DNA from: Arenimonas sp.
Lineage (GTDB): Bacteria; Pseudomonadota; Gammaproteobacteria; Xanthomonadales; Xanthomonadaceae
Reading direction: 5' to 3'
Assembly (NCBI GenBank): GCA_026398695.1
Contig: JAPLSJ010000030.1
Span: forward strand, 1-64,000
Length of the DNA: 64,000 bases
The notes beneath the pieces are model-generated. The model did not search any database. It saw only the letters and a list, made by a program, of their open reading frames with translations, and was not told the DNA's origin. Shown here in pieces: positions 42,661 through 53,535 of this stretch (its first letter is position 1; every line of letters begins with the position of its first letter). The translations under genes were made by a program, and so were the position numbers.

Positions 42661-43590
42661 TCAGCGCGGCGACGGCGTCTCGGGATTGATCTCGGGGTCG
42701 GTAACCGCCTGGCGCGCCAGCCGCGCCTCGCGGCGCGCGATGTAGACGTTGGACCCGAAGATGATCGCCGCGCCCAGCACGGTCCAGCGGTCCAGCGCCT
42801 CGTCGAACAGGAAGTAGCCGAACACGGCCACCACCAGTATCTGCATGAAGCTGATCGGCGTGAGCATCGAGGCGTCGGCCAGCTTCAGCGCGCGCGTCCA
42901 GCACATGTGCGCCGTGGTGCCCAGCAGCCCCGCCAGCACGATCCACAGCCAGGTGATGCCCACCGGCATTTCCCACACGAACAGCGCCGGCACCAGCGAC
43001 ATCGGCACCCACAGCATGGTGGTGTAGAGCACGATCGCGTCGGGATGTTCGGTGCGCGACAGGAACTTGATGCTGATCGCCACGCTGGCGCTGGCCACCG
43101 CCGCCATCAGCGCCACCAGGCTGCCCGCGGTGAAGTCGGCGCTGCCCGGCCGCACGATCAGCACCACGCCCAGGAAGCCCACCAGCACGGCGGTCCAGCG
43201 CCGCGCGCGCACCACTTCGCCCAGCACCAGCACCGCGCCGATGGTCACGAACAGCGGCGTCGAGTACGACAGTGCGATCGCCTGCGCCAGCGGCAGGTTC
43301 ACGATGGCCCAGAAACCCGCCAGCATCGACACGATGCCGATCAGGCAGCGCACCAGGTACAGCGGCAGCCGGTGCGTTTTCAGCAGCGAGGGCCCGTGCC
43401 GCACCAGTATCGGCAGGATGAAGATGAAGCCGAAGAAATTGCGGAAGAAGGCGATTTCGAACGGATGCAGCTGCGCCGACGCCAGCCGGATGCACACCGC
43501 CATGCAGCCGAAGATGACCGTGCTTGCGGTCATCAGCAGCACCGCGCGCTTGACGTCGGCGGCCCGCGAAACGGGCGCGACCACGCTCAA
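42661..43590 (-). CDS. DMT/EamA family transporter
   Basis: ~10 TM; KRAVLLMTASTVIFGCMAVCIRLAS...HPFEIAFFRNFFGF; TTG start inferred overlapping murB stop. Confidence 0.87.
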   Translation of the reverse strand: MSVVAPVSRAADVKRAVLLMTASTVIFGCMAVCIRLASAQLHPFEIAFFRNFFGFIFILPILVRHGPSLLKTHRLPLYLVRCLIGIVSMLAGFWAIVNLPLAQAIALSYSTPLFVTIGAVLVLGEVVRARRWTAVLVGFLGVVLIVRPGSADFTAGSLVALMAAVASASVAISIKFLSRTEHPDAIVLYTTMLWVPMSLVPALFVWEMPVGITWLWIVLAGLLGTTAHMCWTRALKLADASMLTPISFMQILVVAVFGYFLFDEALDRWTVLGAAIIFGSNVYIARREARLARQAVTDPEINPETPSPR

Positions 43591-44636
43591 GCCGCGGTGT
43601 CGTCGAAGCGCGCGCCGATGATGCGCGGCTCCGGCTCCAGCGCCACGCCGAAGCGCTCGCGCACCGAGGCGGCGATGCGGCGCGCCAGCGCCAGCAGCTG
43701 CGGGCCGGTGGCGTGGCCGTGGTTCACCAGCACCAGCGCGTGCTGCTCGGCCACGCCGGCGTCGCCGTCGCGGAAGCCCTTCCAGCCGCAGGCCTCGATC
43801 AGCCACGCCGCCGACAGCTTGCGGTGGCCATCGGGGCCCGGGAAGACGGGCAGGGTGGCATGGCCGGCCTTGAGGGCATCGGCCAGCGCAACCGGCACCA
43901 CCGGATTCTTGAAGAAGCTGCCGGCGTTGCCCAGCACCGCCGGGTTGGGCAGCTTGCTGGTGCGGATGCGGCTGATGGCCTCGGCCACGTGCACGGCGCG
44001 CGGCGCGTCCACGCCCATCACCGCGAGTTCTTCCTTCACGCCGGCGTAATCGAGCCGCAGCTCGCGCCGGCGCGGCAGGCGCAGTTCCACCGCCGTCACC
44101 ACCCAGCGCTCGGGCTCGCGCTTGAACAGGCTGTCGCGGTAGCCGAACGCGCAGTCGTCGCGCCCCAGGCGCTTCACCTGCCCGGTGTCGCGCTGGAAGG
44201 CTTCCACGGTTTCGATGAACTCGCCGACCTCCGCGCCGTAGGCGCCGATGTTCTGGATCGGCGAGGCGCCGACGGTGCCCGGGATCAGGGCCATGTTCTC
44301 CAGCCCCACCAGGCCGCGCGCCAGCGTCCACGACACCAGGTCGTTCCAGTTCATGCCGGCCTCGGCGCGCACCAGGGCGGTGTCGCCGTCGTCCTGGGTG
44401 ATGCGCACGCCGGCCATGGTCAGGCAGATGGCGACGCCGGGGAAATCGGCCGCGAACAGCAGGTTGCTGCCTTCGCCCAGCACCAGCACCGGGCCGTCGC
44501 GCAGCGAGGCGAACTCGAACAGTTCGGCCAGCGCATCGGCGCGCGACACGTCGGCCATCATCGCCGCGCGCGCCGGCACGCGGAAGGTGTTGCGGCCGGC
44601 GAGGGAAACATCCTGCGCCAGCTGGTAGCCACTCAT
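43587..44636 (-). CDS. murB: UDP-N-acetylmuramate dehydrogenase
   Basis: [15 protein letters not shown]...[11 protein letters not shown]...[20 protein letters not shown]. Confidence 0.96.
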   Translation of the reverse strand: MSGYQLAQDVSLAGRNTFRVPARAAMMADVSRADALAELFEFASLRDGPVLVLGEGSNLLFAADFPGVAICLTMAGVRITQDDGDTALVRAEAGMNWNDLVSWTLARGLVGLENMALIPGTVGASPIQNIGAYGAEVGEFIETVEAFQRDTGQVKRLGRDDCAFGYRDSLFKREPERWVVTAVELRLPRRRELRLDYAGVKEELAVMGVDAPRAVHVAEAISRIRTSKLPNPAVLGNAGSFFKNPVVPVALADALKAGHATLPVFPGPDGHRKLSAAWLIEACGWKGFRDGDAGVAEQHALVLVNHGHATGPQLLALARRIAASVRERFGVALEPEPRIIGARFDDTAA

Positions 44637-45670
44637 GCCGGGCCGCCCTCGCGGCGTCGGCGGATCGCGTCGACGCACTCGCCCACCAGGTCGGGGCCGC
44701 GGTAGATCAGGCCAGTGTAGAACTGCACCAGCTGTGCGCCGGCGGTGATCTTGCCGGCCGCGTCGGCGCCGCTGAGGATGCCGCCCACGCCGATCACCGG
44801 GATGCTGTCGTCGAGCCGCGCGCGCAGGCGGCGCAGCACGGCCGTGGACTTGCCGTACAGCGGTGCGCCCGACAGGCCGCCGGCCTCGCGGGCCAGGCGG
44901 TGGTGTTCGATCGGCAGGCGGTCGGTGGTGGTGTTGGTGGCCACCACGCCGTCCACCTGGAGGTCGCTGAGCACGCGCGCGCAGGCGTCGATGTCGTCGT
45001 CGGACAGGTCGGGCGAAATCTTCACCAGCATCGGCACGCGCTTGCCGTGCTGCGCGCCCAGCTTTTCCTGGGCCTCGCGCAGCGTGCCCACCAGCTGGCG
45101 CAGCTGCTGTTCTTCCTGCAGCTCGCGCAGGCCGGCGGTGTTGGGCGAGGAGATGTTGACGGTGATGTAGTCGGCCAGCGGATAGACGCGCTCGAGGCAG
45201 AACAGGTAGTCGTCCGCGGCGTCCTCGTTGGGCGTGTCCTTGTTCTTGCCGAGGTTGATGCCGAGCAGGCCGCCGCGGCGCCGGGCCTTGCCGACGTTGC
45301 GCACCAGCGCGTCCACGCCCTCGTTGTTGAAGCCCAGGCGGTTGATGACCGCGTTGCTCTCGGGCAGGCGGAACATTCGCGGCTTGGGGTTGCCTTCCTG
45401 CGGCCGCGGCGTGGTGGTGCCGACTTCCACGAAGCCGAAGCCCAGCGCCAGCAGTGCGTCCACGTGGGCGCCGTTCTTGTCCAGGCCCGCCGCGCAGCCC
45501 ACCGGGTTGGGGAAGGTCAGGCCGAAGGCCTTGGTCACCAGCGGCTTGGGGCGGCGGCCGAGCAGCGGGTTGAGCCCGGTGCGATAGGCCAGCTCCAGCG
45601 ACTTCAGGCCGAGGCCGTGCGCGCGCTCGGCATCGAGGTGGAACAGGAAGGGGCGGGCAAGGGAATACAT
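44633..45670 (-). CDS. pyrD: Dihydroorotate dehydrogenase (quinone)
   Basis: [49 protein letters not shown]. Confidence 0.97.
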   Translation of the reverse strand: MYSLARPFLFHLDAERAHGLGLKSLELAYRTGLNPLLGRRPKPLVTKAFGLTFPNPVGCAAGLDKNGAHVDALLALGFGFVEVGTTTPRPQEGNPKPRMFRLPESNAVINRLGFNNEGVDALVRNVGKARRRGGLLGINLGKNKDTPNEDAADDYLFCLERVYPLADYITVNISSPNTAGLRELQEEQQLRQLVGTLREAQEKLGAQHGKRVPMLVKISPDLSDDDIDACARVLSDLQVDGVVATNTTTDRLPIEHHRLAREAGGLSGAPLYGKSTAVLRRLRARLDDSIPVIGVGGILSGADAAGKITAGAQLVQFYTGLIYRGPDLVGECVDAIRRRREGGPA

Positions 45671-45682
45671 CGTGTCAGGAAC

Positions 45683-46036
45683 TCAGAACTGGCCGCTCAT
45701 GCCGAGCGCGCCCAGCAGGACCGCCAGGCCGCCGAAGAACAGCACCACGGCCAGGATCGAAAGCACGGTGATGACCACCAGCGACCAGCCCAGCACGAGG
45801 CCGGCGATGGCCAGGCCGTCGCCTTCCATCGTGGCCGCGTTGCGCCGGATCTCGGCGCGCGCCATGTGGCCGCAGATGATGGCGCCCAGGCTGCCCAGCA
45901 AGGGCAGCAGGGTCCATCCCAGCACGCCCAGCACCAGGCTGACGATGGCCATAGCGCTGGTCTGGCGCAGGACGGGGGCAGGCGCCGGGGGCGGCGCCTG
46001 GACGGGGGGAGCGGGCGGCAGGAGGGGCTCGGACAT
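45683..46036 (-). CDS. DUF4190 domain-containing membrane protein
   Basis: Two TM segments; SLVLGVLGWTLLPLLGSLGAIICGHMARAEIRR. Confidence 0.85.
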   Translation of the reverse strand: MSEPLLPPAPPVQAPPPAPAPVLRQTSAMAIVSLVLGVLGWTLLPLLGSLGAIICGHMARAEIRRNAATMEGDGLAIAGLVLGWSLVVITVLSILAVVLFFGGLAVLLGALGMSGQF

Positions 46037-46045
46037 CGTGGTTCC

Positions 46046-47578
46046 TCAGAGGTCGAACTTGATGCCCTGCGCCAGCGGCAGCGCATTGGAATAGTTGATG
46101 GTGTTGGTCTGGCGCCGCATGTAGACCTTCCACGCGTCGGAGCCCGACTCGCGGCCACCGCCGGTTTCCTTCTCGCCGCCGAACGCACCGCCGATCTCGG
46201 CGCCGGAGGTGCCGATGTTGACGTTGGCGATGCCGCAGTCCGAGCCGGCCGAGGCCAGGAACTGCTCGGCCGCACGCAGGTCGGTGGTGAAGATGGAGGA
46301 GGACAGGCCCTGCGGCACCGCGTTCTGCAGCTCGATGGCCTGGTCCAGGGTCTGGTAGGACATCACGTACAGGATCGGCGCGAAGGTTTCGGTCTGCACC
46401 ACTTCGGCGCTGTTGTGCAGGCCGGTGACGAGGGTGGGCAGCACGAAGTTGCCCGGGCGGTCGATGCGCGCGCCGCCGGTTTCGACGGTGCCGCCGGCGG
46501 CCTTGGCCTTCGCGACGGCGTCCAGGTAGGCGTCCACGGCGTCGGAGCTGTTGAGCGGGCCCATCAGGTTGGCCGAATCGGTGGGGTCGCCGATCTTCTT
46601 CTCGACCTGCTTGTACGCGGCCACCAGCTTGGCCAGCACGTCGGCGTAGATGGACTCGTGCACGAACAGGCGGCGCGTGGTGGTGCAGCGCTGGCCGGCC
46701 GTGCCCACCGCGCCGAAGGCGATGGCCGGGATGGCCAGCTTCAGGTCCGCGGTGGGATCGACGATGATCGCGTTGTTGCCGCCCAGCTCCAGCAGCGAGC
46801 GGCCCATGCGGCGCGCCACGCGCTCGCCGACCATGCGGCCGACCTTGGTGGAGCCGGTGAAGCTGATCAGCGGGATGCGCTTGTCGTCGACGAAGGCCGA
46901 GGCCAGGTCGGTGCCGCCGTCGTTGAACAGGAAGAAGATATCCGGGAAGCCGGCGCTGCGCAGGGCTTCGTTGCAGATCTTCATCGAGGCGATGGCCGAC
47001 AGCGGGGTCTTGGGCGACGGCTTCCAGATGCAGATGTCGCCGCAGACGCCGGCCAGGAACGAGTTCCAGGCCCACACCGCGACCGGGAAGTTGAAGGCGC
47101 TGATGATGCCGACGATGCCCAGCGGCTGGTACTGCTCGTACATGCGGTGGCCCGGGCGCTCGCTGTGCATGGTGAGGCCGTAGAGCTGGCGCGACAGACC
47201 GACGGCGAACTCGCCGATGTCGATCATTTCCTGCACTTCGCCGTCGCCCTCGGGCTTGGACTTGCCCATCTCCAGCGCCACCAGCGAACCCAGGGCGTCC
47301 TTGTGCGTGCGCAGCGCGTCGGCGCACAGGCGGATGGCTTCGCCGCGCTTGGGCGCCGGGGTGGTGCGCCAGACCTTGAAGGCGGCCTGGGCGCGCTCGA
47401 GGATCAGGTCGTAGTCGGCCTGGGACGAGGCGTACACGCGGCCCAGCACTTCGCCGCTGCTCGGGTTGACGGGCTCGATGACGCCGGCGTCGCGGGTCTT
47501 GGACCACTCGCCATGGCCGAGGTAGGTGCCCGATTCGTTGTCGGACAGGCCGAGGGCGGTGAGGACGGGATGGGTCAT
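46046..47578 (-). CDS. Aldehyde dehydrogenase, ALDH7-like
   Basis: [61 protein letters not shown]. Confidence 0.92.
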   Translation of the reverse strand: MTHPVLTALGLSDNESGTYLGHGEWSKTRDAGVIEPVNPSSGEVLGRVYASSQADYDLILERAQAAFKVWRTTPAPKRGEAIRLCADALRTHKDALGSLVALEMGKSKPEGDGEVQEMIDIGEFAVGLSRQLYGLTMHSERPGHRMYEQYQPLGIVGIISAFNFPVAVWAWNSFLAGVCGDICIWKPSPKTPLSAIASMKICNEALRSAGFPDIFFLFNDGGTDLASAFVDDKRIPLISFTGSTKVGRMVGERVARRMGRSLLELGGNNAIIVDPTADLKLAIPAIAFGAVGTAGQRCTTTRRLFVHESIYADVLAKLVAAYKQVEKKIGDPTDSANLMGPLNSSDAVDAYLDAVAKAKAAGGTVETGGARIDRPGNFVLPTLVTGLHNSAEVVQTETFAPILYVMSYQTLDQAIELQNAVPQGLSSSIFTTDLRAAEQFLASAGSDCGIANVNIGTSGAEIGGAFGGEKETGGGRESGSDAWKVYMRRQTNTINYSNALPLAQGIKFDL

Positions 47579-47622
47579 TGCGGGCTCCAGGGTGCGGTTG
47601 GCCGAAAAGCGGCCGAGAAAAA

Positions 47623-47699
47623 TGGCGGCCCCGATACGATTCGAACGTACGACCTTCCCCTTAGGAGGGGGACGCTCTATCCAGCTGAGCTACGGGGCC
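47623..47699 (-). tRNA. tRNA-Arg (anticodon CCU), CCA encoded
   Basis: GGCCCCGTAGCTCAGCTGGATAGAGCGTCCCCCTCCTAAGGGGAAGGTCGTACGTTCGAATCGTATCGGGGCCGCCA folds as cloverleaf, anticodon loop CTCCTAA. Confidence 0.96.
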
Positions 47700-47710
47700 A
47701 AGCCCCGGGA

Positions 47711-49030
47711 TTATCGCAGAAACCCCGCCCCGGGTTCCGTGCCCCGGCGCAGCACGCCGGCCAGTGCCGCCTCGTCCGCCGCCAGCGGCGCGGCCTGGCT
47801 GGGCCGGGCCAGCATGGCCGCGAGGGCCGCGGGCAGGGGCACGGCGGTGCCCACCAGCGGCTCCACCACCTCGGGGAACTTGGCCGGATGGGCCGTGGCG
47901 ACGAGGCAGGCGTCCCCCGCCAGGCCCTGGGCGCGCAGCCGCTGAAGCAGCCGGACGGCCGTGGCGGTGTGGGGGCACGGGGTTTCACCCAGGCGCCGGT
48001 GCGCGTCGCGCACGCAGGCCTCGATGTCCGCATCGGCCACCGAGCCGGCGAGCACGGCGCCGCGCCGCGCCGCGGGCTCGGGGTACAGCCACGCGAGCCG
48101 TTCGTAGTTGCTGGGCGCGCCCACGTCCATCGCGTTGGCCAGCGTGGCCACGCTGGCCCGGGGCCGGTAGTCGCCGCCGGCGAAGAAGGCGGGCAGCACG
48201 TCGTTGGCGTTGCTGGCCAGGGCGATGTCGGCGATCGGCAGGCCCATGCGCCGCGCCAGCAGGCAGGCCAGGCCGTTGCCGAGGTTGCCGGTGGGCACCA
48301 CGAACGACAGTGGCCGTGCGTGCCGGCGCCAGTGCTGCAGGCTGGCGAAGGCGTAGTACGCCATCTGCGGCAGCAGCCGTCCCAGGCTGATGCTGTTGGC
48401 TGAACTCAGCGGCACGTCGGCGCGCAGGCCAGCGTCGCCCAGCGCGGCCTTGGCCATCCGCTGGCAGTCGTCGAAGCTGCCCTGCACGCGCAGCGCCTGC
48501 ACGTTGTCGCCGAAGCAGCCCAGCTGGTGCGCCTGCCGCGGCGACACGCGGCCGTCGGGGTACAGGATCACCACCCGGAAGCCCGGCCGGCGATGGAATG
48601 CCGCCGCCACCGCGGCGCCGGTGTCGCCCGAGGTCGCCACCAGGATCGTCAGCGGTGGCCCGGCTTGCGCCTGCGCGGCCAGGCAGGCGGCGAGGAAGCG
48701 CGCGCCATAGTCCTTGAACGCCGCGGTGGGACCATGGAACAGCTCCAGCACGTAGTCGCCAGGCGCTCCGAACGGCCGCAGCGGCGGCGCGACGTCGAAG
48801 GCCTCGCGGCAGATCGCCGGCAGCGCCGGCGCCAGCGGATCGCCTTCGAAGAAGGGCTGCAGCAAGCGCGCCGCGACCGACGGCAGGTCGTCCAGGCCCT
48901 CGAAATCGCGCGGCGAAAATTCCGGAAGCGCGTCCGGCACGTACAGCCCGCCATCGGGCGCCAGGCCTGCGGCCAGCGCCTCGCCCAGGCGGGCCGGTGG
49001 CGCCAGGCCACGCGTGCTGGCGAACCTCAC
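47711..49030 (-). CDS. thrC: Threonine synthase
   Basis: [49 protein letters not shown]. Confidence 0.95.
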   Translation of the reverse strand: MRFASTRGLAPPARLGEALAAGLAPDGGLYVPDALPEFSPRDFEGLDDLPSVAARLLQPFFEGDPLAPALPAICREAFDVAPPLRPFGAPGDYVLELFHGPTAAFKDYGARFLAACLAAQAQAGPPLTILVATSGDTGAAVAAAFHRRPGFRVVILYPDGRVSPRQAHQLGCFGDNVQALRVQGSFDDCQRMAKAALGDAGLRADVPLSSANSISLGRLLPQMAYYAFASLQHWRRHARPLSFVVPTGNLGNGLACLLARRMGLPIADIALASNANDVLPAFFAGGDYRPRASVATLANAMDVGAPSNYERLAWLYPEPAARRGAVLAGSVADADIEACVRDAHRRLGETPCPHTATAVRLLQRLRAQGLAGDACLVATAHPAKFPEVVEPLVGTAVPLPAALAAMLARPSQAAPLAADEAALAGVLRRGTEPGAGFLR

Positions 49031-49956
49031 GGCAGCAGCTCCGCGCGCGGGCCGGCCACTGCCGACACGTGCGGGTCGCTGCCCAGGCCCGCGGCGGCGA
49101 ACGCCGCCACCATCGCCGCGGCGGCGGCCACGGCCGGGTCGCGCTGTTCGAACCAGGCGAAGACGCTGGGGCCTGCGCCGGAAATGCTGGCCCCCATCGC
49201 GCCGGCGGCCAGCGCCGCCTGCTTCACGCCCGCGAAGCCCGGGATCAGCGGCGCGCGGCGGGGTTCCACCAGGTGGTCGTGCAGGCCGGCGCGCACGAGG
49301 GCGGCGTCGCCGCGCTCGCAGCCCAGCAGCACCTGCGCCAGCGCGGCGCTCTGCACCACGAAGTCATGCAGCGCGAACGGTGCCGCCAGCGCCGCGCGCG
49401 CCACCCGGGTCTCCAGCGCGAAGTGCGGACGCACCACGGCGCAGTGCCAGTGCGCAGGCACGGCGATCGGCACCAGGCGCTCCGCCGTGGCCAACACCAG
49501 CCCGCCCACCAGCATCGGCCCGACGTTGTCGCCGTGCAGGCCGCCGCTGGCGACCGCTTCGCCCGCCATGGCGAACGGGTACAGCGCCTCGCGCGGCAGC
49601 GGCGCGTCCAGCAGCGCATTCGCCGCCACCAGGGCGGCCACGCACGAGGCCGCCGAGCCGCCCAGGCCCGACCCCAGTGCGATGCCCTTGTCGAGTTCGA
49701 TTTCGAAGCCGTACTCCAGGCCCAGCGCCTCGCGCAGCGCGATCAGCGCGGCGCCGGCGGTATTGGCCGCGGCCGCCATCGGCAGGCCCTCGACGCCGCC
49801 GCGGATCGCGGCGATGCGCACCACGGGGGCGGCGATGCGGCGAACGGTGGCCGTATCGCCCGGGCCGGCCAGGCTGTGGCCCAGGATGTCGAAGCCCACG
49901 CCGACGTTGCCGACCGAAGCGGGGGAAAACGCGCGTGCGCTGGCAGGCGGGCTCAC
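49027..49956 (-). CDS. thrB: Homoserine kinase
   Basis: [44 protein letters not shown]. Confidence 0.95.
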   Translation of the reverse strand: MSPPASARAFSPASVGNVGVGFDILGHSLAGPGDTATVRRIAAPVVRIAAIRGGVEGLPMAAAANTAGAALIALREALGLEYGFEIELDKGIALGSGLGGSAASCVAALVAANALLDAPLPREALYPFAMAGEAVASGGLHGDNVGPMLVGGLVLATAERLVPIAVPAHWHCAVVRPHFALETRVARAALAAPFALHDFVVQSAALAQVLLGCERGDAALVRAGLHDHLVEPRRAPLIPGFAGVKQAALAAGAMGASISGAGPSVFAWFEQRDPAVAAAAAMVAAFAAAGLGSDPHVSAVAGPRAELLP

Positions 49957-52448
49957 AGCCGCGCCCCGAGCGCCGACGCCAGCCGCAGCAGGTCGGAGAA
50001 CACGCCGGCCGCCGTCACTTCGGGGCCGGCGCCGGGGCCCTGCACGATCAGCGGGTTGTCGCGGTAGCGGCGGGTGGTGAATTGCACGATGTTGTCCGTC
50101 AGTCGAAGGTGGGCGAAGGCGTGGTCGCGCGGCAGTTCCACCAGCGCGACGCTGGCCTGGCCATCGTGCCCGAGCCGCGCCACGTAGCGAAGCACCTGTC
50201 CGCGCGCGGTGGCGTCGGCGAGCCGCTGCGCCATCGGTGCGTCCAAGTCCTGCAGCGACGCCATGAAGCCTTCGCGAGAGGCGGCGCGCAGGGCGTCGGG
50301 CACCAGGCCTTCGACCCGCACGTCGTCGAGCGACAGCGCGATGCCCGCCTCGCGCGCCAGGATCACCAGCTTTCGGGCCACGTCCATGCCCGACAGGTCT
50401 TCGCGCGGGTCGGGCTCGGTGTAGCCCAGCGCGTGCGCTTCGCGCACCAGCAACGAGAAGGGCTGGCTGCCGTCGTAGCGGTTAAACAGCCAGGCCAGCG
50501 TGCCCGACAGGATGCCTTCGACTGCGACCAGTTCGTCGCCGGTGTCGAGCAGGTCGCGCAGGGTCTGGATCACCGGCAGGCCGGCGCCCACGGTCGCCTC
50601 GTAGCGCAGGCGGGCGCCGCTGGCTTCGCTGGCCGCGTGGATGGCCTGGCGCCGCGCGAGCGGGCCGGCCACGGCGTGCTTGTTCGGCGTGATCACGTGG
50701 ATGCCCGCCGCCAGCCAGCCCGCGTAACGGTTGGCGATGGCGTCGCTGGCGCTGCAGTCCACGATCACGGCATGCGGCAGGTGGGCGCCCAGCAGGTGCG
50801 GCGCCAGCGCGTCCAGGTCGCCGTCGGTGGCGCTGGCCAGGTGGTCGCGCCACGCGCCGGGCGCGCCGTGTTCGCCCAGCCACAGCCTGCGGCTGTCGGC
50901 CAGTGCGCGCAGGCGCAGGTCCAGGCCCGCGCCTTCGCGCAGGCGCGGCATGGCCGCTTCCACCTGGTCGAGCAGTGCGGCACCGACCTTGCCGGGGCCG
51001 ATCACCGCCAGCGCCACCGTCTGCGGTGACAGCCAGAAGCTGGCGTGCGCGGCGCGCAGCGCGCGGGTGGCGTCCTCGGCGGCGACCGCCACGGAAATAT
51101 TTCGCTCGGACGCGCCCTGGGCGATGGCGCGGATGTTCACCCGCGCCCGCGCCAGCGCGCCGAACAGCCGCGCCGCCACGCCCGGCGTGCCAGCCATGCC
51201 GTCACCCACCGCCGCCAGCACGCTGACGCCGTCGGTGAGCTGCACGCCCTGCACCTGGCCGGCGGCCAGTTCGCGGTCGAAGGCGCGCAGCAGCGCGGCG
51301 CGCGCCTGGGCCGCTTCGCCGCTGCGCACCACGCAGCAGATCGAATGTTCGGACGAGCCCTGGGAAATCATCACCACCGAGATGCGCGCCGCGTGCAGCG
51401 CAGCGAACACGCGCTCGGCCGTGCCCGGCACGCCGATCAGGCCCGCGCCCTCCAGGCTCACCAAGGCCAGGTCGCTGCTCAGCGTCAGCCCCTTCACCGG
51501 GCCGCCCGGCCCGCCGTCGAGTGCGATGCGCGTGCCCGGCACCTGCGGGCGGAACGTGTTGCGGATCAGCACCGGCATGTTGCGGGCAATGGCCGGCGTG
51601 AGCGTCTGCGGATGGATCACCTTGGCGCCGAAGTAGGCCAGTTCGCAGGCCTCGCGGTAGCTCAGCGCCGGCAGCGGCACGGCTTCGGGCACCAGCCGAG
51701 GGTCGGCCGACAGCACGCCGTCCACGTCGGTCCAGATGTGCAGTTCATCGGCTTCGAACAGCGCCGCGAAGATGGCGCCGGAGTAGTCGCTGCCGTTGCG
51801 CCCGAGCACCGTGGGCAGGCCGTCTTCGCCGCTGGCGACGAAGCCGGTGGCCACCACGCGCGGCGACGGGTTGGCCGCGCGCCAGCGCTTGAGGTTGTCG
51901 CGGCTGGCCGGCCAGTCCACGGCCACGCCCAGCTCTTCATGCCGCACGCGCAGCACCTCGCGGGCATCGAGCAGGGCGCAGTCGGCGCCGCGCGAACGCA
52001 GGTGCGCCCACAGCAGCCGTGCCGACCACACTTCGCCGAGCCCCTGGATGCGTTCGAAGGCCGGCCGGCCCGGGGCGCCGAGCACGGACGTGGCCTGCAG
52101 CAGCCCGGCCAACTGTTCGACCTGGGCTTTCAGCCAGGCCTGCAGGTCGTCGGCGTCGTCGCCCAGCAGGGCGCGGGCGGCCTCGGTGTGGCGCTGGCGC
52201 AGGGCGAGCAGGGCAGGGCGCCAGTCGCGCGCGGAGGTGGCCGCCTCTGCCAGGCCGATCAATGCGTCGGTGACGCCCTGCATCGCGGACACCACGGTGA
52301 TCTGCCCGGGTTCGTCGGCCGCCAGCAGCAGGTCGGCGACATGGCGTATGCGCGAGGCGTCGGCGAGCGAGCTGCCGCCGAACTTGTGCGCGCGGGTGCG
52401 CAGGGCGACCGGTGAGGCGGGTTTTTCTTCAAGCAGCGACGCGTTCAT
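49953..52448 (-). CDS. thrA: Bifunctional aspartokinase/homoserine dehydrogenase I
   Basis: [24 protein letters not shown] region; [24 protein letters not shown]. Confidence 0.97.
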   Translation of the reverse strand: MNASLLEEKPASPVALRTRAHKFGGSSLADASRIRHVADLLLAADEPGQITVVSAMQGVTDALIGLAEAATSARDWRPALLALRQRHTEAARALLGDDADDLQAWLKAQVEQLAGLLQATSVLGAPGRPAFERIQGLGEVWSARLLWAHLRSRGADCALLDAREVLRVRHEELGVAVDWPASRDNLKRWRAANPSPRVVATGFVASGEDGLPTVLGRNGSDYSGAIFAALFEADELHIWTDVDGVLSADPRLVPEAVPLPALSYREACELAYFGAKVIHPQTLTPAIARNMPVLIRNTFRPQVPGTRIALDGGPGGPVKGLTLSSDLALVSLEGAGLIGVPGTAERVFAALHAARISVVMISQGSSEHSICCVVRSGEAAQARAALLRAFDRELAAGQVQGVQLTDGVSVLAAVGDGMAGTPGVAARLFGALARARVNIRAIAQGASERNISVAVAAEDATRALRAAHASFWLSPQTVALAVIGPGKVGAALLDQVEAAMPRLREGAGLDLRLRALADSRRLWLGEHGAPGAWRDHLASATDGDLDALAPHLLGAHLPHAVIVDCSASDAIANRYAGWLAAGIHVITPNKHAVAGPLARRQAIHAASEASGARLRYEATVGAGLPVIQTLRDLLDTGDELVAVEGILSGTLAWLFNRYDGSQPFSLLVREAHALGYTEPDPREDLSGMDVARKLVILAREAGIALSLDDVRVEGLVPDALRAASREGFMASLQDLDAPMAQRLADATARGQVLRYVARLGHDGQASVALVELPRDHAFAHLRLTDNIVQFTTRRYRDNPLIVQGPGAGPEVTAAGVFSDLLRLASALGARL

Positions 52449-52452
52449 GCAA

Positions 52453-52465
52453 CCTCCGGGGGAGG
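52453..52465 (-). promoter_or_regulatory. Hairpin overlapping thrA Shine-Dalgarno
   Basis: Minus strand CCTCC-CCC-GGAGG then TTGC-ATG; GGAGG is the apparent SD. Confidence 0.55.
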
Positions 52466-52535
52466 CCGCGCAACGGTTCAGGGGAGGGTGATGCCGGCCC
52501 GCCTCTGTCGAGGTGCGGGGCCGTGGGTGGATTTG

Positions 52536-52610
52536 TTATCCAGGCAAGACCGACCGCACCACCGCGAGGGTAGTGGTGGTAATGGTCGTGGTGGTGGTGT
52601 GCCTAGACAT
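52536..52610 (-). CDS. thrL: thr operon leader peptide
   Basis: ATG..TAA encodes MSRHTTTTTITTTTLAVVRSVLPG (9 Thr + 1 Ile in a 10-codon run), 87 bp upstream of thrA; too short for the ORF track. Confidence 0.9.
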   Translation of the reverse strand: MSRHTTTTTITTTTLAVVRSVLPG

Positions 52611-52616
52611 GACCCG

Positions 52617-52646
52617 ACTGTGCCGGCCGGCCGGGCCGCCTGTCAA
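52617..52646 (-). promoter_or_regulatory. Candidate thr operon promoter
   Basis: Minus strand TTGACA (52646-52641), 18-bp spacer, CACAGT (weak -10), just before thrL ATG. Confidence 0.45.
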
Positions 52647-52695
52647 CCGGGGGCGGTGGTGTCCTTGCACGACGAGGCATCCGGCGCCGTCGACA

Positions 52696-52767
52696 CCGCG
52701 GAAGCGAGGGGCACGTCCTGCTCAGTGAGGCCTTTTATTTCGCAGGACGTGCCCCTCGCTTCCGCGG
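52696..52767. repeat. Terminal hairpin of left copy
   Basis: 26-bp perfect arms CCGCGGAAGCGAGGGGCACGTCCTGC around 20-nt loop TCAGTGAGGCCTTTTATTTC. Confidence 0.97.
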
Positions 52768-53463
52768 CGCCGCCGGTGCATTCCGGCTTGGGCGCCTAAC
52801 GGAGGGCGGGTGAGCCCGCGCTCTGATGCTTACGCGTGTGGATCCGGACCAAGGCGGGGCATCTTTCTTGCAGATCGGGCCCGGCTAACCCGGCCTCGGC
52901 TCGAACGCTGTCCTGGCACATCGCGGCGCGTCCCTTCGGACACTTGTCGCGGCCTCGGCGCGATCGGGGAAGACGGCCAGCCCGATGGTCCTATCCGCCC
53001 GGCGGCGGGTGTGGGTTCGACGCGCGCACGACGTCACTCCCTGCGTTCGAAAGAGCGCACAGGCGATCACCGGCTGATCGAAAAACGGCTGACCCATTCG
53101 ATCCGTCGACCACTCAGGAATCCACGCACCGCCCTGGCGTAGTGGTGCTTTTTCCAATGCCGGCGTGCCGGCGGATCAGTTCCGACAAGGGATGCCACGG
53201 TGTGCGCGCCAGGAACCTACACCCGCCGCCGGGCGGATAGGACCATCGGGCTGGCCACCTTCCATGCTGGCCCTGCCGCCGCATCAAGTGTCCGAAGGGA
53301 CGCGCCGCGATGGGCGAGGAGCAAGAATTTGCCGGACGCGGGTTAGCCCGACCCGATCTGCAAGAAAGATGCCCCGCCTTGGTCCGGATCCACACGCGCA
53401 AGCATCGAAGCGAATCGCCACGGGCCTTCCGTCAAGCCAACAAGAAGATCCGTACCGGCGGCG

Positions 53464-53535
53464 CCGCGAAGGCGAGGGTCGCTTCCTGCGAAATAAAAGG
53501 CTTCACTGAGCAGGAAGCGCCCCTCGCCTTCGCGG
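53464..53535. repeat. Terminal hairpin of right copy (inverted)
   Basis: 26-bp arms with one mismatch (CCGCGAAGGCGAGGGTCGCTTCCTGC / GCAGGAAGCGCCCCTCGCCTTCGCGG), loop GAAATAAAAGGCTTCACTGA is reverse complement of left loop but for 1 nt. Confidence 0.97.

Noticed and set aside
47623-47699. tRNA-Arg(CCU) as a genomic-island attachment site
   Set aside because: No integrase, direct repeat of the tRNA 3' end or atypical gene content on either side; flanked by ALDH and thrC.
44900-48403. 1167-aa plus-strand ORF
   Set aside because: Antisense to pyrD, DUF4190, ALDH, tRNA-Arg and thrC; low-complexity His/Arg/Val/Gln composition typical of high-GC shadow ORFs.
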